A stretch of DNA of 64,000 bases, taken from Stentor coeruleus. Taxonomy: Eukaryota > Ciliophora > Heterotrichea > Heterotrichida > Stentoridae. The stretch lies in contig MPUH01000199.1 of NCBI GenBank assembly GCA_001970955.1, forward strand, positions 1 to 64,000. The letters run 5' to 3'. The translations under genes were made by a program, and so were the position numbers. Shown here piece by piece: positions 21,931 through 32,705 of this stretch. The notes beneath the pieces were generated by a model, which saw only the letters and a program-made list of their open reading frames with translations, was not told where the DNA came from and searched no databases. Positions within the stretch are counted from its first letter, which is position 1; every line of letters starts with the position of its first letter.

Positions 21931-24138
21931 ATGTCAAACAATAACTTGCTGAAAAAGCATAGGAAATTAGATGAAGGGCTTGCAACCTTTTATATGAGGA
22001 CTCATTCATCTTTACTATCTCAAAGGTTTGAACAACATGATAAGAATTTGATTTGTCATTTGCATCAAGTCATCTCAGCACCATTATTCGGGGTTTTGAT
22101 GCCAATAAAATTTCCCCCCAACTCGATAATACAGTATTTGAATGCATACAATGTTCTTATATCAGCACAAGAGTTATTAGAGAACTTCCAGCATGAACTA
22201 TGGACTGATATGTTTAAGGCGCCAAAAGAGCCAGTGGGTAGTGTAAGCGAGGCTAATTATTTTGTAGTGCCGCTTAAAGATCTGGAAATTGATTGGCTGG
22301 CTATAAAGCGTGCAGTAAAAATCAAACCTTTGCTTCGAATAACAGATTTTACAGTATCTACAAGGAAAAACCTCATATTAAAAACTGGATACAAAAGTAA
22401 CGCGACATGGAAATATATGGGCGAAGTGAATCACAACACGACAATTCAAAGTTTTTTTTCAATGTATTTCGGAGAGGCATATCCCCAATTAGCTGAATAT
22501 GTATCTCAATATGCAAGTTACGACCCTATAGATATACTTATGGATGAGAACTTCAAAAGTGAGTCAGCAAAAGGCTTTAGAGGCTTTTTAGTGACTGGGA
22601 TCATTAGGAAATTCGATGAAAACACTGTTCTGATTTTCGCTAAACAGACCAAATCAATAAAGCACAAAACTCCAGTAGCTCCTAAAGATAAAAAATCATA
22701 CCCTAAAGGCACACCAATTTTGATATCAGATCTAACTTTTGTGTACTATCTAAGCTCAAGTCATTGGTCTCAAGGTAGGAATTTACTCAAAACCCTTGCC
22801 GATATTGAGAGTTTTTCATATCTAATCGAGTTCAGTCATATTTATAATTACTCTGGAGATTTTGATTTATTACATGAAGCATGCCAATCTCCAGGTTTAA
22901 GTCCAGACTGTAACTATGAGAGTTTAGAAACCTTAGGAGACACAGTTTTAAAAATTGTCTTCACCTTGCATATTTATCTGAATAATTTAGAATTAAGCGA
23001 GCATTGGATGACTAGAAAACGTGGTTGGAAAGTTAGCAACAAGTGTTTAGCACAAAAAGCTAGCAATCATAATTTGAAATCATTTTTAAAAACTAAAGCA
23101 CTTAAAACAAATAGCTATAGACCTCCTTATTACAAAGCTAAAGATCAACCACATGAATCTTATCTTATTGAGCATAAAGTTTCAGACAACATGCTAGCCG
23201 ATTTTGTTGAAGCGCTTATTGGGGCATTTTACTTGTCTAAAGGGATTTTATCAGCTGGAGAATTTATGGTGAAACTTGGTGTTATATCTGAATTTGGATG
23301 GGATATAACTTCAGCTTATTTATCAAATGATACTCTTTCTATATTAGATAAAAAAGATCTTGAAAAATTCCCTGAAAGAAGCTTGAAGATTTCGTCATTA
23401 TTAGTTGTGCAGAAGCAAGAGTCGTTTCAAAGCATTTTCGATTATGAATTCGAAGATAAGGTTTTGTTAGAACAATCTTTAACGCACTTTACTTTAAACC
23501 CGAATTTTAATTATGAAAGATTAGAGTTCTTAGGCGATGCAATCATTGATATTATAATACTTTCAAACATTTGGAAGATACAAAAATTCGACCCTGATTA
23601 TTTGACTTACTTTAAGCATGACCTTGTTAGTAATAACACTTTAGCAAAAATCAGTTTTATCACTGGGCTATATAAATTCATGCATGTTGATGAGGAAGTT
23701 AAAAAACTTATTAGGACGATTTACGCTAAAAAACTTTGGGATGAAGATTTGTACTGTGAAAATGATATTGTTTTTAATATGCCTAAGTGCTTAGGAGACA
23801 TTTTCGAAAGTGTCGTTGCTGCGGTTTTACTAGACTCCAGATCACTAGCTCTGACATGTATGATTTTCGGGTACATTTTTTGTAATCTGATACTTTATAT
23901 GGTAAAAAACAAAGAAAGATATAAAAAAAGAATCATTGCAAGGCTTTGTGAAGAAGTTTCAGGAAACGGGGATAAAATTGAATTTAGGGAATTTCTTATT
24001 GATGGGGTTCATTGTGTCCAGGTTTATATAAATGACGACTTTGTTCACGAAGATTTTGGAGATTCATTAAAAAATGCTAAAGATAACGCATGCTTATATG
24101 TCTACAACAAGTATAATAGTATGAAAAAAACTGAATGA
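21931..24138 (+). CDS. Dicer-like RNase III without helicase
   Basis: 735-residue, single-exon protein with a Dicer core: a PAZ/platform region (about 30-290, including VVPLKDLEIDW, a Dicer-type block), RNase IIIa (about 320-460) and RNase IIIb (about 505-660), then a C-terminal dsRNA-binding fold (about 680-728, HEDFGDSLKNAKDNACLYVY). Both catalytic centres look complete. IIIa has ESLETLGD and LADFVEALIGAF; IIIb has ERLEFLGD and CLGDIFESVVAAVLL. So two metal sites with all acidic ligands are present. There is no N-terminal DExD helicase, as in the short Dicer-like proteins of ciliates. Expected activity is processing dsRNA to small RNAs, either gene-silencing siRNAs or the meiosis-linked scanRNA type. 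Which of these cannot be told from sequence. It ends with TGA, tail to tail with PKG-1, 133 bp apart. Confidence 0.92.
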   Translation: MSNNNLLKKHRKLDEGLATFYMRTHSSLLSQRFEQHDKNLICHLHQVISAPLFGVLMPIKFPPNSIIQYLNAYNVLISAQELLENFQHELWTDMFKAPKEPVGSVSEANYFVVPLKDLEIDWLAIKRAVKIKPLLRITDFTVSTRKNLILKTGYKSNATWKYMGEVNHNTTIQSFFSMYFGEAYPQLAEYVSQYASYDPIDILMDENFKSESAKGFRGFLVTGIIRKFDENTVLIFAKQTKSIKHKTPVAPKDKKSYPKGTPILISDLTFVYYLSSSHWSQGRNLLKTLADIESFSYLIEFSHIYNYSGDFDLLHEACQSPGLSPDCNYESLETLGDTVLKIVFTLHIYLNNLELSEHWMTRKRGWKVSNKCLAQKASNHNLKSFLKTKALKTNSYRPPYYKAKDQPHESYLIEHKVSDNMLADFVEALIGAFYLSKGILSAGEFMVKLGVISEFGWDITSAYLSNDTLSILDKKDLEKFPERSLKISSLLVVQKQESFQSIFDYEFEDKVLLEQSLTHFTLNPNFNYERLEFLGDAIIDIIILSNIWKIQKFDPDYLTYFKHDLVSNNTLAKISFITGLYKFMHVDEEVKKLIRTIYAKKLWDEDLYCENDIVFNMPKCLGDIFESVVAAVLLDSRSLALTCMIFGYIFCNLILYMVKNKERYKKRIIARLCEEVSGNGDKIEFREFLIDGVHCVQVYINDDFVHEDFGDSLKNAKDNACLYVYNKYNSMKKTE

Positions 24139-24271
24139 CATAATTTATTAATCTTTAGTTAAATCTTAATAATCATATAAAGCAATTAACTGACTTTATT
24201 ATATATAAAAAATAATCATTGTATTATTATGTATTGTTTGCCTATATCATTGCAATCCTATCTAATCTGCT

Positions 24272-27010
24272 TTAAAAGTCTTTATCCCAATTAGTCGACA
24301 TAGTTTTTCTATACTCATCAAGCTCAGGGTCATTTATCTCAATAGGATTTTCCATGCTTTGTAAGGACTCATTGTTTATAAGCCCTTCATTTTCTTCAGC
24401 TATCTCATCATCTATATCATCCAAAGGATCTCCAACGTCAGGAGTATAAGGAGCATTAAGACTTAGCTTAAGCAAAGCGTCCCAATCAAATCCATTAAAC
24501 CATTCATGTCTTTTTAAATTATCAATCCCTCCAGAACACCTAAACTCAGGGAACTTGCTGAGAAGCTGTAAGATAAAATTCTTCGCAGCATCAGTTGGCT
24601 GCTCAATATCATTAGGAAATACCAAATTATACTCTAAAATAGCTTCATAAATATCATAAGGATCTTCAAAATCTTCTCCAAAAGGAACTCTTCCACATAA
24701 AAACTCAAAAAGGCACACACCCAAGCTCCAAACATCAGCAGCTTTGTTATAACCTTTACCAACAATAGCCTCTGGGGCAATATAATGTGGACTACCAATC
24801 AGTGTATAAGTCCTACCTTTAGCAATTTTAGTAGACCCAAAATCAATAAGTTTAACATAACCTCTTGCATCGATCATAATATTAGAAGGTTTTAAATCCC
24901 TATAAATAATGTCTCTTTCATGCAAATATTGCAAGGCTAAGATGAGTGAGCCCATATAAAAAAGGCAGTCGTTATTAGAAAGAAGGCCAACATGTTTGAG
25001 TATAGAGTTAAGCTCTAAGCCATGAATGTATTCAAGGAGGAAATAAATTCGGCGTTCATCTTTGAAAGTTTTTACTAGTTTGGCTATAAAAGGACTATCG
25101 ATTGTTGTTAATATGCTTCTTTCTTGCTATTTATAGTTTACAATTATGTGCTCGTGCAGGACTAGAAGTTCGATTTTCCTCCGTGGAATCACTTTTAAAG
25201 CATAAAGTTTTTCTGTTTTCTTTATCCGAACAAAATATACTCGACTAAAAACCCCTTTTCCTATACGCTTAATGATTTCAAGGTCTTGCAAAGTAGCATC
25301 TTCGTCTTGCATTTGTATACGATGGAAAAGTTGAGCTCTCATTTTTTCATTAAGAATTTGTATGAAATTATTCTTACTGATTATCCATAATGATGCGGTG
25401 CCATCTGCAATGCAAGATGCAGAAGTTGTTTTATCAAATAAAATCCCTCTTTCACCAACATAATCATGCTTGCATATAGTCCTAACAATCTTCCCATTTT
25501 TGATCACATTGATTTTACCTCTTTTGACAATATAAACATTTTCGCATAAAGCTCCTTCTTTAAAAACCACTTCAGAATCTTTGTATTTCTTAATGTCAAT
25601 CATAGAAAACAGTTCTTTAAGAGTTTTGCTATCCAGGCTGCTAAAAAGATAAACTCTTCTAAGAACATTCATAGCATTGTTTTCTCTAACAACCTCTTTA
25701 TATTTCCCTCCTATTGAGTTTTCAAATTTATACTTAGTCAATTCTCCAACTTTTACATCGCAGCCAGCAATCATATCATCTTCATATCTAGCCTGGTCCT
25801 GAGTCTTTAAAGTCACATACTCATCCCCTATACAACTTGCTTTTTCAGCAAAAATCTGAGAAGTCCTAGCATAATGCAATCTTCCGCTTATAACAATATA
25901 AAGTTTTCCTTGACATGAAGACTGATTTGGTATAACAACATCTCCAGCTTTATAAGTCTTATATTCCAAGTCTCTTAAAATAGACTCTTTTTGATCTTTG
26001 CTTAAATAATATAGTTTATGGGATTTGTTCAAAGCTTCTAAAATTGTGTTTTTTTCTATGATTTCAGTCAATTGGTTACCTAATGCTTTCTGTAGATCCT
26101 CACGACTTAAAGCTACACATTTTGCAATCCCTTCTACAGCAACACAGCTAGCTTGTCTTGGAACTTTATAAAGTAAAGTCATTTCCCCAAAGAAATCCCC
26201 AGTATACAATCTAGCAATTTCTTTTGTTCCTTTTTGCACACTAACACAACCATCTCTTATTATGTACAAATGCATCCCTTCATCACCTTCTGTTATAATC
26301 TTTTCCCCAGTATTATACTTGCAGCTTACCAAACTGGCGGCTAATGAATCTTTTTGTTGGGCATTCAAAGGCTGTAACAAAGGAACTTTTTCTAAGAACT
26401 CTCTGTTTTGTTCATATATCATTGTGTTCATTTCCTCAATAACCCTACGAAAATTCGTTCTTTCAATACCCCACATGGCTGATTTTTCCAATGTTCTCAC
26501 TGTTGCTGACCGAGGATTGTCATGTAGAAGAGCCAATTCCCCAAAGCCTTCTGTAGGATGGATTTTACTAACTCTTCTTTCATTGACTAGGACCTCTAGG
26601 ACTCCATATTTCACTACATAATAACTCCGACTTGGCTTGTCTTGTTCAAAGACAGCTTTTCCTGTATCAAAAACATATAATTGCATTGTTTCAGCCACGA
26701 TTTCTTTGTCTTCATCAGTCAGACTAGTAAAGATAAAATGGTTGTTTAAGGCGTGAAGAATCATTTGCTTGTCATCTGGAGATTTCACAGCATTTACATC
26801 GATATATGCAGCTGAAGCTTCATCTGGAGATTTCACAGCATTTACATCAATATATGCAGCTGAAGCTTCGATGTAGGTATTGCTTTGACCACGGCTTAAT
26901 CTACCGAGTAAGCCGGCTTTGTTCTTTACAGAGACTTTTTTGTTAGAGTTATCATTTTCTTTTAGTTTGATATATGCGGTTGTGTCTATTTTCATACAGC
27001 CTGTTCCCAT
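24272..27010 (-). CDS. cGMP-dependent protein kinase (PKG-1), putatively acylated
   Basis: Two exons joined over a 15-nt intron (25127-25141) give 907 residues. Four cyclic-nucleotide-binding modules precede an AGC kinase domain, the alveolate PKG plan. CNB-A (about 82-200) has FGELALLHDNPRSAT with Arg167. CNB-B (about 205-320) has FFGEMTLLYKVPRQA with Arg285. CNB-C (about 330-440) is degenerate. CNB-D (about 445-565) has YVGERGILFDKTTSA, where Thr529 replaces the phosphate-binding Arg. The kinase (about 575-840) has GKGVFSRV, Lys606, YRDLKPSN (Asp700), DFG (718) and SPHYIAPEA; the tail ends NWDKDF. The N-terminus MGTGCMK could be myristoylated. Residues 48-63 are duplicated at 64-79. It is a paralogue of the gene at 57442. 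Confidence 0.93.
25127..25141 (-). other. 15-nt intron in PKG-1
   Basis: Minus-strand gtaaactataaatag, phase 0; if retained, the last intron codon is TAG in frame. Splicing joins ...LHEHII to QERSILTTIDSPF inside the kinase N-lobe. Confidence 0.95.
26773..26868 (-). repeat. In-frame 48-bp tandem duplication in PKG-1
   Basis: Two adjacent 48-nt copies (26773-26820, 26821-26868) differ at one synonymous site and add a second copy of a 16-residue block (EASAAYIDVNAVKSPD) between the N-terminus and CNB-A. The reading frame is kept. Confidence 0.93.
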
Positions 27011-27426
27011 TTTTGTGTTGTTTTATAGGATTTTATGTAGAATTAGTTAGAAGTAGGGTTTTGAGATTTCGATGTTTTGGAAAAGCTATTGAGATTTTTG
27101 AGATTTTGATATTTATTGTAAAGTTTATTGAAGATATTTTGAGATGGTTAAAAAAATCTAATCAATAGTAAACCTTAAAATACTAATATACTCAAATCAA
27201 AACCAATAAAATTTAATTCTAAAAATAACTTTGAATGATATATTTTAAAGTAATAGATTTTAAATTATCAACTAATTTTCCTATTAAAATTCAACTTTTA
27301 ACTATCAAAATCATAATTTTAAACTACCTTTTCTATCAAAATTCAACTTTTAACTATCAAAATCATAATTTTAATACCTTTTCTATCATTCTTTCAAATT
27401 TTGTGCATGATAATTAGAAATAAGAA
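27011..27426. promoter_or_regulatory. Divergent promoter region between PKG-1 and SNF1-like kinase
   Basis: 416 bp between two divergent ATGs. The left part, about 27011-27160 (upstream of PKG-1), has almost no C on the plus strand (two by my count). From about 27175 onward, upstream of the plus-strand kinase, it is G-poor instead. Each gene is therefore preceded by G-depleted sense-strand sequence, and the skew flips near 27165. A 52-bp AT-rich tandem repeat (27281-27384, two copies) lies just 5' of the kinase. Confidence 0.6.
27281..27384. repeat. 52-bp tandem repeat upstream of SNF1-like kinase
   Basis: Two imperfect copies of an AT-rich 52-nt unit with core ttcaacttttaactatcaaa; a third partial copy follows (ttttctatca). 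It is G-free, in the putative promoter. Confidence 0.8.
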
Positions 27427-28929
27427 ATGCAAGATTCAGTTAGGTCGACAACCCTTGATATGACCAAGGATTCTGTAGGCAAGAGAGTAAACACCATAGG
27501 CAACTATCAACTTGGGAAAACAATCGGAGAAGGGACTTTTGGAAAAGTTAAATTAGGAATTCATATTCAAACTCAAGAAAAAGTAGCAATTAAAATACTT
27601 GAGAAAGACCGGATATGTGATGTTTCAGATATAGAGCGTGTATCTAGAGAAATCCATATATTAAAGCTTATAAGACACCCTGATATAATACAACTATATG
27701 AAGTAATCCTCACATAGATCATTGAGACCCCTCGAAAGCTATATTTAATCATGGAATATGCAAGCGGGGGTGAACTTTTTGAATACATTGTCAAACATAA
27801 AAAAATTCGTGAAAAGGAAGCCTGCAAATTTTTCCAACAGCTTCTAGCAGGAGTTGAATACATCAGCAAACTAAACGTTGTTCATCGAGACTTAAAACCT
27901 GAAAACCTTCTTCTCGATCACAAAATGAACATAAAAATTGTGGACTTCGGCCTAAGTAACACTTTTAAAGCAGGAGAACTACTAAAAACAGCCTGTGGAA
28001 GTCCATGCTATGCCGCTCCTGAAATGATAGCAGGGAAAAAGTATGAAGGTCTTAAAGCTGACTTGTGGAGTAGTGGGGTAATATTATTTGCAATGATTTG
28101 TGGGTACTTACCTTTTGAAGACTCTAATACAAATACTTTATATAAAAAAATCTTAGCAGGTGATTACCAATTTCCGAAATTCATATCAAATGACGCAAGA
28201 GATTTGATGACAGGGATTCTAAATGTTGACCCTGATCAGAGGCTTTCTATAGACGAAATCCGTAAGCACAATTGGTTTTCTTTGGTTAAAGAAGAAATAC
28301 AGCCTGGGATTCTTATAGGTTATGATCACATTATTGTTGATATGGAAATACTAAGACAGTTAGAAAAATACGGATATAATTTAGACTATACAAAAAAATG
28401 TTTGGAAGCAAATAAGCACAATGATGTAACAACAGCTTATTACTTGTTATTAAAAAAGTATATACAGGATGGAGGGATTTCTATAGCTGATTATGGATAC
28501 AAACCTGAGTCTGCACCTTTGATTAAGCCACAAACTCCTCAAGAACTATATACATCAGTGATTCCACAAAGAAAAAAAATGCTTAAAGCAAGCAGGAGAA
28601 CTGGAAGTATGGGGTCTACTTATAAAGAAAGTGATTTGAATTTGAAACTTAGTGTTGAAGGTCGTCATGGAAGAAATACTTCACAAAGAGTTCCGAAGCA
28701 AAGACGAATATCAGACTCGCCACCATCAAAAAATAAAAAAGATATGATTTCAGGATTTCGACTTCTTTTTAATAAAGCGGCAACTCCTCGGCCTCCGAGT
28801 TTGCAGAGGCCAAATTTAAAGAATAGAGGGAAAACACCGGGGATGAGAGATTTGGAGCTTGCCCCAATAGCCGGAAATAGTCCTAAAATCTCTAATGATG
28901 CAAGACTTCGATTTAAACCTTATTATTAG
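27427..28929 (+). CDS. SNF1/AMPK-related Ser/Thr kinase with UBA-like segment
   Basis: Two exons joined over a 15-nt intron (27703-27717); spliced length 495 residues. The kinase domain (about 25-280) starts YQLGKTIGEGTFGKVKLG, with VAIK Lys, YE-IIETPRKLYLIMEYASG across the splice, HRDLKPENLLLD, DFGLSN, and an AMPK-type activation loop LLKTACGSPCYAAPE, whose Thr is the expected LKB1-like phosphosite. After the C-lobe, about residues 300-350 (MEILRQLEKYGYNLDYTKKC then HNDVTTAYYLLLKK), is the UBA/autoinhibitory helix bundle typical of AMPK-related kinases. The tail is basic and Pro/Ser-rich, with no KA1 domain that I can see. It probably acts in energy or polarity signalling. It is a complete, plausible active kinase. 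Confidence 0.93.
27703..27717 (+). other. 15-nt intron in SNF1-like kinase
   Basis: Sequence gtaatcctcacatag, phase 0, in-frame TAG if retained. Removal makes the kinase N-lobe contiguous (IQLYE then IIETPRKLY). Confidence 0.97.
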
Positions 28930-29517
28930 TTATATAGTGTATTTTAAGAAAGATAGGAATTCAAAAAATTTTAAGGTTACTTATGCTAAGTAGAATCTAA
29001 ATTTTTATGTGATGATGAAAAATTTTAAAGAAAAGAATAATAATTTCTTATGGAATTATAAATAAACAATAAATTAATAGAATTGTAACTAGATTGCTTT
29101 GCATAAGAATTATATTTTTTTATTAGAATAAAGTGCATGAAGTGATTATTTGAGCTTATTCACATTATTGATATTAAATTTAGTTCTCCAGCAAGAACAT
29201 TCTATTTTAAACATAAGCATGCAAGTATTGATATTAATATTTTCTCAAACTTTCATCTGCTAGCTAATTCAGTGCCACCACTAATTACTTATTAGAGTTA
29301 TGATAAGTTGAAAAACACTTTTCATGTAAATGAATTTGCATTACTAACAAATGAATGCTGAATTTGAATAGATTTTAAAAGAACAACAATAAATGTATTT
29401 CTGATTTCATTATTTTATGCCTTCCTTTTAAATCTGATGAAAAAACTTCTTTTCTTTCTTCAATTACATAATAGAAATATAACTAGTGAAATATCTAATT
29501 ACATTGAGCCTAAGGTT
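28930..29517. other. Spacer, nothing recognised
   Basis: AT-rich, no frame or RNA gene seen between the kinase and the piggyBac relic. Confidence 0.45.
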
Positions 29518-30560
29518 TAAGTATGTTTACTTTTGCGATTGTTATATTGAGTTATTTCAACAAAAGAGTTCAATAAACATTCAATTACATAAAAAGAGTT
29601 TCCAACACTTTTAAATTTGTGTGGATAAGCATAATATGTAAGCAATTGGTCAAAGCAATCAAACCATCCATATTCTTCTGATACTCACTCCACAATAAAT
29701 CATTTAATTCCAGACACTCAGATTTTGTATCATTCGATAAAATTTTTTTTGTTTTTTTCTATTTCATGTTGATAAAACTTACTATCCCCAGTTTTAAAGT
29801 TTTTCCTACTATTTTTATTAGTGCCAGAAGTTATACTACAAAAAATCTTATTGTCCCTGTAATATTTATTCCTTTTGATTGAAGAATATTAGTCAATTCA
29901 AACAAAATATAATAATCATCAGTAAGCATGATAATTTTTGATTTTCTAAGCCTCTCAACAAATATAAGCAAATACTTTTAGGTTTAAATTTGATTTGGCT
30001 AGCACCAGTGAAAAACTTGAGGCCAAAGCAATGCCCTTACTTGATTTAAATAGTAAAGACTGAAAATCCTATTTGGTCAGTTTCATAGGTAGGCATCGCT
30101 CTCAATCCACACCTTCCTTTATAAATAATCATTACTAATCAACTGATATACTTTTTCTAGATTTATGCAAGGTTGTTGAAATTTTAATGTATTCTGATTC
30201 CAAAAAGTGAAATCTTTTAGATATGTTTCTATTGACACAAATCTTTATCTTGCTATTGTTGATCTTATCAATTTACTTTCCCACAGGCCAGATGTATTCC
30301 AATATTGTTTATTAATTCAATTTTGTCAAATCTGTCCAAGCACTGTCTCTAGATTTTTCAGTTTCTTATTTGATAAAGAAGTATTCATAATATCAACAAT
30401 GTCTTACAGCATTCTATCGGAAAATATTTATCTTAAAAAGTTTTCATTGTAAAATATTCTGAATTCAGGTATAAATTCTTCATCCATTGGCTCAAGTGTT
30501 TTCCAGGAAAAAAATTGATTTGATTTGCTTGAATATGCAGCTAGACAACCTTTCAAGAAT
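29518..30560 (-). mobile_element. Decayed piggyBac-family transposase
   Basis: Read on the minus strand, pieces of a piggyBac transposase occur in the right order. QYWNTSGLWESKLIRS and RFVSIETYLKDF, around 30210-30320, match the region before the first Asp. GRCGLRAMP is around 30110. IIMLTDDYYILFELTNILQ then INITGTIR, around 29850-29940, match the block with the second catalytic Asp and the GTxR signature. YGWFDCFDQLLTYYAYPHK, around 29620-29670, matches the D-x2-DQLLTYY block that holds the third Asp. The pieces lie in different frames with several stops, so it is dead. No terminal inverted repeats or TTAA duplication could be identified confidently. The family matters in ciliates because domesticated piggyBac proteins (PiggyMac, Tpb) carry out programmed DNA elimination. 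Confidence 0.75.
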
Positions 30561-30738
30561 AAATAGTGATCCATAAAATTATTTAATACTACTTTTGGCT
30601 TTAGAAAATGGGCTGGTCACCAAGCCACACTAAAAAGTTAATTAAACTCTCATAAAAAGTGCATATTTAGTATAATAAAATTATATTACAAATATAAGGT
30701 AAAAATTCGCTTAAAATAAGATGAACTTTTAAATTAAT

Positions 30739-31203
30739 CTAAAGCTTAATCTTGCTATACTTGATCTTCTTCAATAAATTCATTGATTCCTTTGTTTTAG
30801 ACACACATATAAAATCGTGAAGAGACAAATCGTGGTTTGTTACTATATTTGCATTAGCTCCTCCCTCAATCATAAGACTCACTATCTCAAGATGCCCTTT
30901 ACTCATTGCAAGAAAAACAGGAGGACAGCCTGAGGAGTCTAAAGCATTCATATCTGCATTTTTTTCTAATAAAGTCAAAATAATCTCCTTATTCCCATAT
31001 TCAGCTGCAATATGTAAGGCTGTACGGCCCATAAAGTTTGGCATCTTGTAACTTATATCAAAATTATTCTTCAGAAGGTCTTTAACTGCTTCTACTCTAC
31101 TTGATTTTATGGCTGCGTAAAGCTCAAATTGAAAATTTTTACTGTTTTTCTTAACCCTTGGACCTTCATCTTCGTCTTTGGTTCTTGATTCTGAACAACC
31201 CAT
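30739..31203 (-). CDS. Small ankyrin-repeat protein, putatively acylated
   Basis: 154 residues, ATG at 31203, TAG stop, no intron. The N-terminus MGCSESRT fits N-myristoylation (Gly2, Ser6) with Cys3 as a palmitoylation site. Residues about 28-140 hold three to four ankyrin repeats. The best are GRTALHIAAEYGNKEIILTL (the canonical TALHIAAxxG helix-turn-helix) and GCPPVFLAMSKGHLEIVSLM; the last is degenerate. It is probably a membrane-tethered protein-protein interaction module; the partner is unknown. Confidence 0.88.
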   Translation of the reverse strand: MGCSESRTKDEDEGPRVKKNSKNFQFELYAAIKSSRVEAVKDLLKNNFDISYKMPNFMGRTALHIAAEYGNKEIILTLLEKNADMNALDSSGCPPVFLAMSKGHLEIVSLMIEGGANANIVTNHDLSLHDFICVSKTKESMNLLKKIKYSKIKL

Positions 31204-32064
31204 TTAATTTTTATCTGAAAATGGAATTTCGCAGTATTTACTGAATAAATATATTATAAACTTAAGGGTTGTATGCTTGCTGAAGCAGATTATCCTTTGT
31301 TTCCGATAGATAAAATAATCAGCTTAGTTTTATTAGTAAGATTAAAATTAAATAAAAGATACGTTTTTTAATAAGATTCTTTATTACATTTTAACAAAAG
31401 CGTTTTTCAATATTTTTTGAATTCAACAATTCTTTTTCTAAATGAAAGATTATTAGAAAATCGCATTTTTAGATAGTCTGACTTGCTTCTATTTTTTATT
31501 TGCAAAAAAAACAATTGAAATGTCCTGAATCATTTTTTATAACATTTTTGCATCCTTTTATACTTCAAATTCATCTTTGGTAAAAAATGCCAATTCTTTA
31601 TACCTCTATCAAGTTCAGGAGAATATATCCATCTAAACTCACACTAGGCTTTAAATTGTATTTTTTCTATCAACAGATAACAATTATATATATTAGATAA
31701 AAATTATGATCAATTATTTCAAGTGCTAGCTTATTAACTTAAAATTTGTGAAAAGTTAGTTTAAGATATATTTATTACTATTTAATTGTATAATTTTAGT
31801 AAGTAATAATGTAACAATAATATAGAGAATACTCCCATAAAGTTTACAGTCAAAATGCATGTAGATAATCCATTTGCTTCCATAAAGTTTACAGTCAAAA
31901 TGCATGTAGATAATCCATTTGCTTTTATTAAATATCTTAGAAAATACATATTTATTTTAGATAAAGTTAGTGTGTAGCATCTCTAACTTATGCTATATTT
32001 TTTGATAGAAATCTAAATATTGGTTATATTATTATTTGCTTTTTTAAACAGAAAATAAACCTTT
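31204..32064. other. Spacer with one tandem duplication
   Basis: AT-rich, no gene seen. It contains the 45-bp duplication at 31835-31924. Confidence 0.5.
31835..31924. repeat. 45-bp perfect tandem duplication
   Basis: 31835-31879 and 31880-31924 are identical and adjacent, in non-coding DNA. Confidence 0.92.
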
Positions 32065-32256
32065 TTAAAAAGGCATATCTAAAGTATTGATAATATATAT
32101 TAGAAAAGAAACAGTAAAGACCTCCTCAGCCAAGTAAAGAGTCACATAACTAGCGACAACGAGTGGTTTAACATACCGAATCTGCCAAAGAAAGAGATCG
32201 TAGGACAAACAAACCTCGATCGGACAAGACTTAAACCATGCCACCTTAGCTATCAC
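32065..32256 (-). other. GC-richer island with 63-codon open frame (orphan coding fragment?)
   Basis: The minus frame is open for 63 codons with protein-like composition (VAWFKSCPIEVCLSYD, LFLWQIRYVKPLVV) and codon choices with more C/G third positions (ccg, atc, gag, ctc, cgg) than any gene here. It has no ATG start (it begins at GTG after a TAG) and ends abruptly in plain AT-rich spacer. It could be an exon relic, a transferred fragment or a structured RNA. Not recognised. Confidence 0.35.
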
Positions 32257-32705
32257 CTACTCTAAACTTTTAATATGTATTAAAAAGAATCAAATTTATA
32301 TCTAGAATATTTTGTAATTTTCCTTAACACTTATCATTCATTAAGATGGGATAAACCGTACCTTCAACCGAAAAAATAAATTGTGAATCTGAAGTTTTAA
32401 TGTAAATTTGAGAATTTTTTTAGATATTACAGAGAAATACATTTTCTCATCTGTATAATTCAAAATATATATTACATAATTTTAATAAGATAAATGATAT
32501 ATCAGGTGATCCTATAGTAGGATTAATCTTCTAAACTAATGACTGCACTATCAAATTAAGCAATTAAAGTTATCCCAAATTATTATCTTTAAAAAGTATA
32601 TCAATTATAATTCTAAGCCTATTTATCACATATCAACCACAGCCACTTTATTAAGTTGTGCTTTTTAGCTAACTATTTTCTTAGTAAATCATTGCTCTTA
32701 TATAA
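32257..32705. other. Spacer upstream of FAM210-like gene
   Basis: AT-rich, no feature recognised. Confidence 0.45.

Noticed and set aside
24138-24165. Reading TGA as Trp (as in Blepharisma) beyond the ends of the Dicer-like and 675-aa genes
   Set aside because: No long gene here has an internal TGA, all Trp codons seen are TGG, and other genes end in TGA directly followed by a second stop (62331); the standard code fits.
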